Shown in pieces: positions 1 through 11,075 of a DNA stretch of 64,000 nt. Both the position numbers and the translations under genes were made by a program. This DNA comes from Oscheius sp. JU75 (taxonomy: Eukaryota; Nematoda; Chromadorea; Rhabditida; Rhabditidae), in the NCBI GenBank assembly GCA_037178855.1, contig JASJZC010000004.1, positions 3,844,001-3,908,000 of the forward strand, written 5' to 3'. Each line of letters opens with the position of its first letter. Position 1 is the stretch's first letter. The notes under the pieces are model-generated. The model worked only from the letters and a program-made list of their open reading frames with translations, had not been told where the DNA came from and ran no database searches.

Positions 1-581
1 GAGGGAAATGAAGTTTAGATACTGATCGACAACCTGAAAGTTTCTCGTCAATACAGAATGAGAATAGCTAACTTTGTGGACAGATTGGAGACTATCTCCT
101 TCCACAGCGGCCGAAGCGATCGTTTCCAGTCTTGGTCTTGACAGCGGCGAAATAAAATTCAGGTAGAATGAATCGTACATGGCCTTCTTGAGATCGTCAG
201 AAATAAGATCCACATTTTCATCATTTGGAGAGACAAAATAGACTGCTGGCACGTCGGACAGCGTCTCTCGCTTGGATCCAATCAATCTTAACGAGTAAGA
301 ATAAGAAATACTAGCAAGAAGACTTACAAATGAAGAGTAACTCCGATATCGCGTAGTTGCTTTACGGAAAGGAGTGGAGAGATGATATCCTGGCCAGTCT
401 TGTCGATGACCAGAATTTTCCATATGGGCTCATTGACAAGAGCGTTTCCCACAGGCTGGTTCAGGTTTATCGCATTTTTCAGAGCAACTGAAAGTTGTTT
501 GTTGGAGAAAGCTTTGAAAGACATACTTATTTGACGTGTTCGGATGGTTTCTAGTTGTAAACCGTCTGGATTGGCGGCCAT
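1..581 (-). CDS. SCFD1: SLY1/SCFD1 Sec1-family vesicle fusion protein, 5' end
   Basis: Sec1/Munc18-family protein that binds syntaxin-5-type SNAREs and drives ER-to-Golgi fusion. The visible exons are 328-581, 73-286 and 1-33 (minus strand); the gene runs off the left edge. Translation gives the family N-terminus: WKILVIDKTGQDIISPLLS, then RDIGVTLHL joined to LIGSKRETLSDVPAVYFV, and finally VVDQYLNFISL, all matching the order in human SCFD1. The first intron (287-327) keeps frame only if it ends in AAG (bases 289-287) rather than CAG. The start at 581 gives a short N-terminal extension before the conserved block. The gene is divergent from EFTUD2 with 355 bp between the two start codons, so a shared promoter region is likely. 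Identification is firm; the remaining exons lie outside the window. Confidence 0.9.
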
Positions 582-936
582 AAATTGCTACCTGCAATAG
601 TGCATTTTTATTTGACCGTTTGAGCACATTAAAAGGGTCAAATACAGAAAAAATAGTGAGGAACGGTTAGAATTCCGGCCAGCCAGTTGGCAATATGCAC
701 GCTAAATGCGCCAACAATACAAGGGCGCGCCACTTCGGTGCTATGTTCCTTGACACATTTCCCATCCAAGTTTCGAATCTTCTTTTTTTCTCCACAAAGG
801 GCAGGCCTCTCTCGATATCTCTCTTTTATACCACTCTAGAAATCAACTTTTTGATCTGACCTACTTGCAAAGGGATCCAGTGTAATCGTGTCATCTTTGT
901 TCACAGAAAAAAATCATTGAGTACACTGTTGCAGGC
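582..936. promoter_or_regulatory. Divergent intergenic region, SCFD1/EFTUD2
   Basis: This 355-bp gap lies between two head-to-head start codons and must hold both promoters. An acceptor-like TGTTGCAG ends at about 934, two bases before the EFTUD2 ATG, and fits a spliced-leader site or a 5' UTR intron. No TATA box was evident. A T-run lies at about 780-790. Confidence 0.5.
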
Positions 937-3900
937 ATGGATTCCGACCTCTATGACGAGTTCGGAAACTACTGCGGTCCGGAGCTTGACTCCGACGACG
1001 AAGAAGATGATCTCCCTCGCGAGGAGATAGAAGAGGATGAGAAGGAAGATCAGGTGAAATTCTTTCGTCTAAATTACAATCAATTAAACGTTTGCAGGAG
1101 ATGGAGGAGAATGAAGAAGCCGAAATCCCTCAAAATCAAGTTGTTCTGCATGAGGATAAAAAGTACTACGCCTCTGCCATGGAAGTCTATGGAAAAGAAG
1201 TAGAGACGTTGGTTCAAGATGAAGACGCTCAGCCATTAACGGAGCCCATTGTGAAGCCCGTCGAACGAAAGAAGTTCCAAGCCGTGGAGTACAAACTGCC
1301 GAACACGGTTTACAAGAAGGAATATCTGGCCGATTTGATGGACTGTCCTCACGTTATCAGAAACGTGGCTATTGCTGGACATCTCCATCACGGAAAGGTA
1401 TTTTTTGAATAGATTTGTTGGCTGAAAAATAGTTTAAGACCACATTTATGGACTGCCTCATGGAGCAAACCCATCCAGATTTCTTCCGAGCTGATGATGC
1501 TGATACCCGTTTCACTGATACTCTGCATATCGAGCAGCAACGAGGCTGTTCCATCAAATCCATGCCGATAAGTGTTGTCATGTCTGACAGTCGCGCCAAG
1601 AGTTATTTGCTGAACGTAATCGACACTCCTGGTCAGTATTTCCCTAGTGTATCGAAAGTAATCTTCACTTCAGGCCACGTGAACTTTTCCGATGAGCTGA
1701 GTGCCGCCTACCGGCTGGCCGACGGTGTGATGATTGTAGTCGATGCTCACGAAGGAGTCATGATGGCCACTGAACGAGCTATCAAACATGCTCTTCAGGA
1801 GAGACTCCCGGTCGTTCTGTGCGTCAACAAAATCGACCGTCTTATTCTGGAACTGAAACTCCCGCCAGCGGATGCTTATCACAAGATTCGTCTCATCGTC
1901 GATCAGGTCAATCAGATTTTGAGGTTTGTTTGTTCGTCGAGCTGCATCACTGTTTGTTTAGAACATTCAGCGAAGACAACGACGTGACCCTTTCTCCTCT
2001 TCTCGGAAATGTTATTTTTGCCTCTGGACGGTATAATGTTTGCTTCTCCCTCGAATCTTTTGCTCGTCTTTACGCTTCGAGAAATGCTGGTTAGTTTTTG
2101 AAGTTATTGATTGACAGTAGCCAATTCAGATAGCTTCGACTGGGAGCAGCTGGCCCGTAGATTGTGGGGTGACCTCTACTTTGACAAGAAGACCAGGAAG
2201 TTCGGCAAGAAACCATTCACCGCAGCCAATCAACGTACATTCGTCGAATTCATTCTCGAACCGATGTACAAAATCTTCAGCCAGGTAGCATTCTTCAAAG
2301 CCCATAAGGATAATTCTTTAGGTGGTCGGAGACGTTGACACTTGTCTTCCCCACATGATGTCCGAACTGAGCATCAAGCTGACTCGCGAGGAGCAGAGAA
2401 TGAACATTCGTCCATTGATTTCCCTAATCTGCAAGCGATTCTTTGGCGAGTTCAGTGCCTTTGTCGATCTGGTGGCCCGGAACATTAAGAGTCCTCAAGA
2501 GAATGCCAAGAACAAGATCGATCAAACTTGGACCGGCTCAGCCGAAAGTCAACTGGCACTTACTATGCATAAGTGCGATTCTAATGTAAGCATGTTGTTT
2601 TTAAAAAAAAAACATCTAATTGTAGGGTCCTCTAATGGTTCACACGACCAAAAACTACCCAACCGCCGACTGTTCTTCCTTCCATGTCCTCGGTCGAGTC
2701 ATGAGCGGCACGCTTGAAAGCAATGCGAATGTTCGAATTCTTGGAGAGAACTACAGTGTCCAGGACGAGGAAGATTGTCGTAAACTCACGGTCGGACGTC
2801 TCTGGGTCTTCTGTGCCAGATATCAAATTGAAGTTTCTCAAGTGCCGGCCGGTTGCTGGGTCTTGATCGAGGGCATCGATCAGCCAATTAACAAAACGGC
2901 GACAATCGTCGAAGAGGAATATGACGAAGACGTAGTTTTATTACCGCCGATAAAATTCAAGATCTGTTTCAGATGTACATCTTCCGTCCTCTTCGTTTCA
3001 ACACGAGAAGCGTCGTGAAAATGGCCATTGAGCCCATCAATCCGTCTGAACTACCGAAAATGCTCGACGCCTTGAGAAAAGTTAACAAATCATTCCCTCT
3101 TCTGACCACACGAGTCGAAGAGTCCGGAGAACATGTGTTACTCGGAACTGGCGAGCTCTACATGGACTGTGTCATGCATGACCTCAGAAAGGTATCACTT
3201 TCTGTTTCTTATATATTCACACAATTTCAGGTGTTCTCCGAGATTGACATCAAAGTAGCCGATCCTGTGGTCACTTTCTGTGAGACGGTCGTCGAAACAT
3301 CGTCCCTCAAATGCTTTGCTGAGACTCCTAACAAGAAAAACAAAATAACGATGATTGCGGAGCCGTTGGAGAAGGGATTAGCCGAAGATATCGAGAACGA
3401 GGTCGTACAAATAGGATGGAACCGCAAACGGATTGGAGAATTCTTCCGCACAAAATACGACTGGGATCTGCTGGCTGCTCGCTCGATTTGGGCCTTCGGA
3501 CCGGACAATACTGGTCCCAATATCCTTCTCGATGATACTCTGCCTTCGGAAGTGGACAAGAACCTTCTCGGATCTGTGAAGGAATCTCTCGTACAAGGAT
3601 TCCAGTGGGCTTCCAGAGAAGGTCCTCTTTGTGAAGAACGTAAGAATTGAGCTGTTTTGGGTGTGAATCACATTTTCAGCAATCCGAAATGTAAAGTTCA
3701 AGATGCTGGATGCCGTAATTGCCAACGAGCCACTGTATCGAGGAGGAGGACAGGTCATTCCGACTGCGAGACGTTGCGCTTATTCTGCTTTCCTTGTAAG
3801 ACATTTCAGTATTCTTTTCACCAATAATGCTTAGATGGCCACGCCCAGACTCATGGAGCCTTATTACGTCGTGGAAGTGGTGGCTCCAGCCGATTGTGTC

Positions 3901-4335
3901 TCTGCCGTCTACACAGTTTTGGCCAAGAGAAGAGGTCACGTTACTACCGACTCGCCCATTCCTGGATCTCCAATGTACAACATCAAGGCCTTCATCCCCG
4001 TCATGGACTCGTTCGGTTTCGAAACTGATCTCCGAACACATACACAAGGCCAGGCTTTCTGTCTGACCGTCTTCAACCACTGGCAGGTATGTTTTTTCTT
4101 TTTTTCGTCTCTAAAAGGTCTTATCCAGATCGTGCCAGGAGATCCTCTGGACAAGTCGATTGTGATCAAGCCGCTGGAGCTGCAGCCCACGGCTCATTTA
4201 GCTCGAGAGTTCATGATCAAAACGAGAAGACGCAAGGGACTGTCAGAGGATGTCTCGGTCAACAAGTTCTTCGATGATCCGATGCTTTTGGAATTGGCCA
4301 AGCAACAAGATGTCTTCAGCTATTCCGGTCTCTAA
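937..4335 (+). CDS. EFTUD2: U5 snRNP GTPase EFTUD2 (Snu114)
   Basis: Translation-factor-like GTPase of the U5 snRNP that controls spliceosome activation and disassembly in the nucleus. Thirteen exons: 937-1053, 1098-1397, 1439-1631, 1674-1923, 1962-2089, 2130-2284, 2322-2585, 2626-2931, 2973-3191, 3231-3639, 3680-3795, 3835-4086 and 4129-4335. The protein begins [19 protein letters not shown] and ends [13 protein letters not shown], close to the human protein along its whole length. GTPase motifs are visible: P-loop GHLHHGKT (split by intron 2), DTPGH (split by intron 3) and NKID. EF2-like domains follow, including [11 protein letters not shown] and TREGPLC-type conserved blocks (here ASREGPLC). 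Introns are 38-47 nt. Intron 2 restores the P-loop only with an AAG acceptor (1436-1438). The start is fixed by the conserved N-terminus and the acceptor two bases upstream. Confidence 0.96.
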
Positions 4336-4692
4336 CTACCTGTTCTTCCACAATCTTATCAATTCCGATGTTGTTAAATTTCGTTGTAATTGATCTCTCC
4401 GGTATCTATTAGTAAATATTCTGATCCCAGCAGTCTTCTACTTCATTTACAGTTGTGAAGGCGATTAAATATCTTAATAGATCAGCTGTTTCAGCGGCTA
4501 TCTCTGTTCCCACAATGACGTATGCGGATCGAATGTGTTTGCCGCTAACCTTTACTGCCGCCATACGCAAACTCGCGTTTTCCTTCGAATTCTCTTCTAA
4601 TTAGTTGAACTTGTTTGTTGATTTTTGTTGTAGACGACTAGGCGTAAACAAGTTGTCCCTTATTTTTCTTCTTTGACTCCTCAATTTCAGAA
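4336..4692. other. Intergenic region, EFTUD2 to CDF transporter
   Basis: This stretch holds the EFTUD2 3' UTR and the leader of the next same-strand gene. An acceptor CAATTTCAG ends at 4690, two bases before the next ATG, a probable spliced-leader site. No coding potential was seen. Confidence 0.5.
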
Positions 4693-6670
4693 ATGACATC
4701 AGAGAATGGTACGGATACAGCAGAGAATGATCCTGAAGGTACTTTTAGATCTTTGTCTACCTATTTCCCGAGTTCAGCCAATCCGGTTTTCGGTTTGTAC
4801 GAAGTAGACGAGACGGCCCTGTCTAACACTTCTCAGCTACCTAGTATTCCAGAGGACGGACGGTTGGAGGGTGGATCTGGCGAGAATGGTCTTGCACGGT
4901 TTGTGTTTATTTCTACAGTCCGCAAAAATATTAGAAGTAATACAGTCCAAGGTTTTTTAGGAGTCCTAATCAGGCTGTCAAGCAAAGTCTGCGATCGATT
5001 TCTCTCCCGAAAGGTCCTCAATCTGCCACATTCTCTGCTCCTCTACAGAGCGCTGCTTCGCTAGGAAATGTTGACTCGACCAGTCAGATGACTCTTCCAG
5101 ATGTATGCTCTCTTTTGTTCTATTGTATAAGAGTGATTTACAGGCGAAGAAACCAAAGAAGAGTGTCAACGAGTACTACAAGAAACAGAACGAGCTACTG
5201 GAAAACTTCAAGAACGACAGCGAGCAGATTCAAGTGTTCCAAAAAACGCGGACACGACAACGTCTGGAATCGACTTCCAGTCAGAACTGCGAGGCCAACG
5301 CGTTCAGCGTCCCGAATCCTGCCGATGAACCCAAGGCACCGTTACTAGCTAGCGTTGTTTGTCTTACTGCAGAAATATGTATTCCCGTGTTTAGGACGAC
5401 GATGTGGATGTTGTCTCGAAGGAATCTGGCCATTTGAATCCGAACAATAACTGCGATGCAAAGATATCTCACGAATCCCTTCTGTAAGTGGTTTCCTCGG
5501 ATCTATTGAAAGTGTTATTAAGAATCCGCCACGAACTGATGGCAGATAAAACGAACAGTGAAAGCATGGCTGCGGCCCGATTCGCCAAAATTACTCTCCT
5601 TGTCAACGTTACGCTCATGATCGCCAAGGTATGCTTTATGAGATATTTTAACAGCAAAATTCAGGCGGTTGCTTCGTATCTATCGGGATCTCTTTCCATT
5701 ATTTCCTCCCTTGTCGATTCTCTAGTCGATATTACATCAGGTCAGTATTCTTTTCATTCTCTTCAACAAAATCCAATTTAGGCCTGGTTATTTGGATGAG
5801 TGGACGGATGATCAAGAAACGCGACCCGTACCTGTATCCACGAGGTCGAACCCGTCTTGAGCCGCTCAGTCTCATCATAATTAGTTTTGTGATGGGAGTG
5901 GCAAGTATTCAGCTGATAGCTGATGCCATCTCCCGAATCCATGTTGCCATAAGATACGATTTCTACAATGAGGGAAAGGTGCCGGAACTGGATATATCAT
6001 GGCCGACGGTCACGATTATGGTAGCCACAGTCATCGTCAAAGGAATTCTTGCCTTCATATGCCGCCGGTTCAACGACCCAAACATTGAAGTCTTGGCCAT
6101 GGATCACAGAAACGACTGCATTTCGAACAGTGTCGCACTGGCCTGCGCTTGGCTTGCTCACAAGTATGTTAATTTTTTAATCTGGAAAACTATTCATCTT
6201 CAGATATTGGTACTACTTCGATCCTCTCGGTGCTATCATCGTCTCTCTCTATATCTTGTACACATGGGCTCGAACAGGCTACGAGCATCTGACAAAGCTC
6301 TGTGGGAAATCTGCCAGCCCTGAATTCATTAACAGGATCATCAAAGCTCCTCTTTATTCTTACTCCCCTTAAAAATGGTATTCAGGTTTGTATGGACCAC
6401 GATCCGCGGATTTCTCATCTAGAGACTGTCTATGTTTACCACTACGGAACAAAGTTTCTCGTCGAAGTTCACATAGTTTTAGATGAGGACATGAGTCTTA
6501 AGATTGCTCACGACATTAGTGAATCACTCCAGATCAATATCGAGAGTTTACCGGACGTGAGTTTCTTCTTCTTCTGATCGAACTATTCTTTCTTTCAGGT
6601 GGAGAGAGCGTTCGTTCATCCCGACTACAGCACAGACCATGACCCTGCCCAGGAACATAAGATCGTCTAG
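4693..6670 (+). CDS. Cation diffusion facilitator (Mn/Zn-type CDF transporter)
   Basis: Proton-coupled divalent metal exporter of the cation efflux family. Likely exons: 4693-4898, 4961-5102, 5144-5353, 5395-5483, 5523-5628, 5665-5740, 5782-6163, 6204-6345, 6386-6556 and 6599-6670. After a variable acidic/serine N-terminus come membrane segments (ITLLVNVTLMIAK; YLSGSLSIISSLVDSLVD). Then come the loop block DPYLYPRGRTRLEP and the metal-site helix LAMDHRNDCISNS. The DxxxD/DHRND form is shared by nematode CDFs and plant Mn-CDFs. The C-terminal cytosolic domain (HLETVYVYHYGTKFLVEV to LPDVERAFVHPDY) is complete. Exon 5 requires an AAG acceptor (5520-5522). The intron at 6346-6385 removes an in-frame TAA but has a GC donor. 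Joints within the first two exons are less certain. Confidence 0.9.
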
Positions 6671-7061
6671 TCGACATCCGGTAGCAGTTCTAGTCGTCCC
6701 CTGTTTTAGCTTTATTCCTGACATTTTCCAACTCGGGTCTCACTTTTTTTACCCCATAGCTTAGTATAATCTACGAGTTCGTCTTTGCATAATTTCAGCA
6801 TTTTATCTACGTGCCATTAGATCAATTACATAATAACATCGTGCTCTCTTTCTCTCCCCATTGTTCCGCTCGCGTGAATTCCACGTATTCCAGAATTAGA
6901 GCATGCCATGCTTTTGAGAGATGAATCGCTCCCCTGGGTCCGTATGAGAAGCCCGAAAGTGTCCAGGCGTCTTTTAGATGACGCCAAGTTTGGGCCCCCA
7001 TGAATAGGCAATCTAACGGTAACAAGGTTTATTTCGGAGTGAGAGGGCCGGAATGGAACGT
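6671..7061. other. Convergent 3' region
   Basis: The region lies between the transporter stop (plus) and the neuropeptide-precursor stop (minus). It should contain both 3' UTRs. The small open frames here have no recognisable features. Confidence 0.4.
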
Positions 7062-8868
7062 TTACCGTTCTTTCGAGTCGGCTGTCACGGGAAAGCTGCG
7101 GCCTCCGCCACGTTTATCTGGAATGAAGTCATATGTTTTGAGTGAAGAATTGTGGGGCGACGGCCAGGAGACAGTAAGGTAGAGGGGGGGAGAAGGAAGC
7201 AAAAGCAACTCACATGGGTTCAAAACCCACCACCGAGATGGAACGGGCGACCGCTGGCTCTCTTCTGAAATAATTTTTCTGCATATCAAAAATCATCCAA
7301 CTACGCACCAACCAATTAGAAGTAATAAGTATAGCTTGGAATCACGATAAACAACCAAAATACCGCTTATAGCTGAGCATCTAATCATATCAGACCAGAA
7401 ACGGTAAGTGCAAACTTTCGTGAGTTTGACCTCTTCCAAGGCAAAAGTACCCACCTCTTCGAAAGGCATTTCGTCCTCGACCAGGTTGAAGTCGTCCAAA
7501 TCTCTTTTAGTGCTTGTGAAACCACGTGCTCCTCCTCGTTTTTCCTCGTAGAACGACCTCGCTCCACCTCGTGTGTCCAAGAAGGCTCTTCCTCCTCCTC
7601 TTTTCTCGTCCAAGAAGGCTCTATTCATTTGGTTGAGACTTGTCTTTCAACAGTTCAACTACCTTCCACCTCCCCGTTTCTCCTCTTCGCTGAAAGCTCT
7701 GGCTCCTCCACGAGTCTCGATGAAGGACCTGGCTCCTCCTCGCTTGTCCTCGTAAAATGCTCTGGCTCCTCCACGTTCCTCAATTCCGGAAAAGGCCCTA
7801 CCTCCGGCTCGTTTAGTGTCCAAAAAGGCACGTCCACCCCCTCGTTTGTCATCTAAACTCTCTGGTTATTCACTTTCGAATGAATTACCATAGAAAGCTC
7901 GTGCTCCTCCCCTCTTTTCTGTTTCGAATGCCCGTGCTCCACCTCGTTTCTCGAAGTCTTCTTCTTGTGCCAGTACTGCCACTGAAAAACTGCTTTTTGA
8001 GCGAGGTCCTCCTACGAAAAATGACGTTTCTTCGACTGGCTCCTAGCAACTGGGACATCGAAAAGGGATAAATCAGAGGACAAGAAAGACAGAGAGAGGA
8101 CATGGCCTCGGGGTCTTCGGATAACAACATCCGTTCCCGAAATAGGAAGAGACTACTGTGAGGAACTAATACTTCCGAAAAACAATGGATGCGCACTTTT
8201 TAGGAATAGACAGATTGTCCCAACGGGATCTTTGTTCTGAACTCTACTTTTTGGAAGTGAACCATGTTTAAAGGTAGCTGAGGTCACTTCCGGACCGGTC
8301 GACGAAGTCGACCGAAAACCCAGAAATTCCCGAGAGAGGAGCTGAATGACGGCGACTGAGAATGATTTATTTTCTGTTTGGGCTGGTGTTCCTCTATCCG
8401 AGTCAATCTTATTGAGAACACACGGTTGACTGGGTGTTGTCCAAAACAAGGTGTCAATGGAAAGCAAAGGGCCCGAGTCCAATCTGTTTCTGATCGAGAG
8501 ATCCTCCTCGGATATACCAAAACACTCGTAGATTGAAGTGTCTCTTGTGAGGAGGATGAATTAGTCTTTCGAGGGGAGAAGACCTCAAAAAGAAAGAAGC
8601 ACAATTACGCACGTGAGGGCCCAGTAACCTAATTGACTCTCGGCCTCCCTCTTTTACAGTAAGTCTATTTTGCTAAGCGATCGTGTTAATTTTCTGAATG
8701 TCTAATGGAGTGTTTTGCAAAACAAACATCTTCTAGAGACCGACCGATCTTTGAGCAGTATATCGAATGAATGATGTGGGAAAGCCGTGTGAGAGAAACT
8801 ACAGTAACCCCTGAAAATCAAAAAGACTGACCTGTGGCCATAGCGAGGAGAACGGTTGCGCAACGCAT
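7062..8868 (-). CDS. nlp-21: NLP-21-type neuropeptide precursor (GGARAF peptides)
   Basis: Secreted prohormone cleaved at basic sites into short peptides. Exons (minus): 8832-8868, 7889-7981, 7663-7852, 7451-7620 and 7062-7117. Exon 1 encodes only the start of a signal peptide (MRCATVLLAMAT). It joins across an 850-nt intron to VAVLAQ, giving a good cleavage site. Twelve repeats follow, in order: GGARAFETE, GGARAFYDD, GGGRAFLDT, AGGRAFSGIEE, GGARAFYED, GGARSFIET, GGARAFSEEE, GGGRAFLDE, GGGRAFLDT, GGARSFYEE, GGARGFTST and the terminal GGGRSFPVTADSKER. They are separated by KR or by a single R. One acidic spacer (DLDDFNLVEDEMPFEEVD) precedes the last peptide. The terminal GGGRSFPV peptide matches the C. 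elegans NLP-21 layout as I remember it. No amidation glycines occur before the KR sites. All five joints keep frame. The stop TAA is at 7062-7064. Confidence 0.9.
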
Positions 8869-9519
8869 GGCTTTTCGTCGTCTCCTGAAAATGGGCGGGA
8901 AGAGAAGTCTGTCTGCGAGAGGGCGGAGTCCTGAAGAAACACAATTACGCCTCCTCCTCGACTCTGCGTAAGAGCAGCCGTAGGACACTACTTCGAGGTG
9001 ACGAATTGTCACTTTCGTTTAATTGAAAAACAATCCGACTCTTTTGGACAAGAGGGAAAATCTTCGAATTGAACGGAACAGAAAACAAACTCGGAGCCTT
9101 CTGGCTAGATTTGGAGAGCGTCTCTACTAAAGTCAATGAAGAGCAAACTATTAAGCTGTCTTGCCAAGTTTTGTCGATACTTGTCTGATTATCAGAGTTT
9201 GCCAGAGTCATCTGACGTGACTTGTACTACCAATGTAGTTCAATCATGAGAGTTTTTGGATAGATTTGGTAGACGTTATCAAGGGATCATTGTATTCGCG
9301 CGTAATGACTATGCTAATACACTATCTAGACAGGTTCTCGCGTAAGCAGAGTCGGGCTTATCACTAGCCGACTTGCCGTCCCCTCATCCACAATGCTTTT
9401 ATCCCCCCTATCAGTTTCCAGTCCAAAGAATCCTCGAAACAAAAGCTCTCTTCCTGACGTAATTCGATTCCTCTGAACTTCTATTAAAGACCCAGGGATG
9501 TCTGTTGCAGGGCCTTCGG
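8869..9519. promoter_or_regulatory. Divergent upstream region of nlp-21 and the MIG-18-like gene
   Basis: This 651-bp gap separates two divergent genes. Runs of reading frame on the minus strand (about 8945-9211) show no family features. An acceptor TCTGTTGCAG ends at 9510, nine bases before the plus-strand ATG, a likely spliced-leader site. Confidence 0.4.
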
Positions 9520-10581
9520 ATGTTCCCTGTCCTTCTCGTCGGACTCTTCGCGGTCATATTAGCAGTCGACGTCAACGAAGAGATATTAGACGGTCGGTTA
9601 CTCGAATTGCAGTCTCTTTTTGGCAGATGAGAGTTCTCGAGAGGGAGAGACTCGAGAAAGTTTCAGTAACTTGTCAAATGTTGTGATTGAGAGAAATGCG
9701 ATTGTCGCGACTACTACGGAGGATGTCATCGCGTGGGAGACAAATGGACTGACGAGGAAACATGGAGCTATCAATGTGACGACGACAAAAAGTTCATTTT
9801 AGACAAAATACTGTAACTGTATTGATTTGCAGGGCGGATGCTGTCTTCAATGGTTGCCAGACTTCTGGAGAGACAATTGGAGTTGGACAGAACAAGACGA
9901 TTAACAAGCTGTGGTACTCATGTTCCGCGGATAATCTGAGGCTCAAGTTTGAGACAGGTTCGTTCTGTTACTAGCCCCTATGATCAATTCAGAGCCTCAC
10001 TGTCTTGTGAATGGAGATGTGAGAAGAGTCGGAGAAAACTTCCGTGATGGACGCTTTGAATGGTTGTGTCTCGAGACAGGGCGCTGGGTGACTGGTAAGT
10101 ACCTTGGGAATATAGTATCGAAAAATAGTAGGTAATGGGCCAGGAGTAGATGTTTCCGTCTAGTCAAACACAAGTTCTTTAGTTGCTTCGCATCACTTCT
10201 GAAACTATTCTTTACAGGCTGCTATTATTCGAACGAAACCCATCCCGATATTCTCCTCAAAATAGGAGAGACCGGATACAACGGCCTCATTAAACATGTC
10301 TGCGATCGCTTCATAGATTTCCCTGGTCGAGTTCAGTACTATTCCGAAGTTCGGAACGATGTCCATGTCAAGCATCCGACAAACAAAGGAACCAACAAGA
10401 ACTTTCCAGAGCCGGCTGAATTGACTCTCAAGGACAAGGTTGTTTATATTTACTTCTGTAATTCACAGAATTATAGGTGAATCGTTGGGAACACGAGAGT
10501 GCTTCTCTGTTTGTGGCTACGAAAGAGAGCGCTCCAAGAACCCGAATCCGTTTTCTGCCAGATTCTCGCACGCCGTGGTGA
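9520..10581 (+). CDS. Secreted cysteine-rich protein with MIG-18-like domains
   Basis: Probable extracellular protein of the family containing the fibronectin-type-I-like module of C. elegans MIG-18, which acts in gonadal cell migration. Model: 9520-9592, 9627-9659, 9692-9791, 9833-9957, 9993-10094, 10218-10438 and 10477-10581. The signal peptide is MFPVLLVGLFAVILA. Three Cys modules follow, with cores GCHRVGDKWTDEETWSYQC, then NKLWYSC..HCLVNGDVRRVGENF, then FEWLCLETGRWVTGCYY. The tail after LKDK is polar. Spacing is the C..G..(W)xxxC..GC pattern of the family. The first three exons were placed by frame and domain continuity only. Intron 2 (9660-9691) would be 32 nt with a TTGAG acceptor, so an alternative N-terminal structure is possible. 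The last four exons are well supported. Confidence 0.7.
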
Positions 10582-11075
10582 TCACTTTCGAATAAAGCAT
10601 TTCTTCCTTCGACCCTTTCCGACCGGCTGCCGACTGGGGGCTCTCTACCGATAACGAGCTTCTTATCTGGACAGACACCGAAATGCTCGATTCTCCAACA
10701 GTCCTTTGCAACTTTAGGCATTCCTTCTCTTGTTTTTGAACAACGGTAGTGGTCTTATCTTGTTAGCGACTGCTTTGATGTCTACTGTTGCGCTTCTTTC
10801 TGTTTACTGACAGTTCGTCTCTTTTGCCATGGTATAACCACAATACTTCCTCAAAGTCCCATCCAAAGGGAACTCTTCTCCGATAAGACTGATCCAGCTG
10901 TCCAATTCGAACGCGCCCACGTCTGTACTCTTCCTGACTCACTGTTTCTTTTTACAATAATCAGCTGCCGATGTTTGTCCCTATCGATCATCTCATTATC
11001 TTATCCCAGTCATAAACTCATGGACCCTGACAGATTGATATTTTCAGGGAAGGGCCACCCGTGCTTTGACGAGGC
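10582..11075. other. Intergenic region before the Mesh-like gene
   Basis: No gene was recognised. An acceptor ATTTTCAG ends at 11047, 28 bases before the next ATG, and probably receives a spliced leader. Minus-strand frames of up to 97 codons near 10430-10720 are arginine/serine-rich without a family match. Confidence 0.4.

Noticed and set aside
3227..4080. Minus-strand frames of 110-134 codons
   Set aside because: Antisense shadows of EFTUD2 exons.
7205..7240. GGGTTCAAAACCC resembling a tRNA T arm
   Set aside because: No A box or acceptor stem nearby; it lies in an intron of the neuropeptide gene.
7573..8071. Plus-strand Pro/Ser/Leu-rich frames
   Set aside because: Antisense of the neuropeptide repeats.
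9808..9832. 20-nt intron (GTAACT..TTGCAG) in the MIG-18-like gene
   Set aside because: A 41-nt alternative from 9792 has the same phase and a plausible length.
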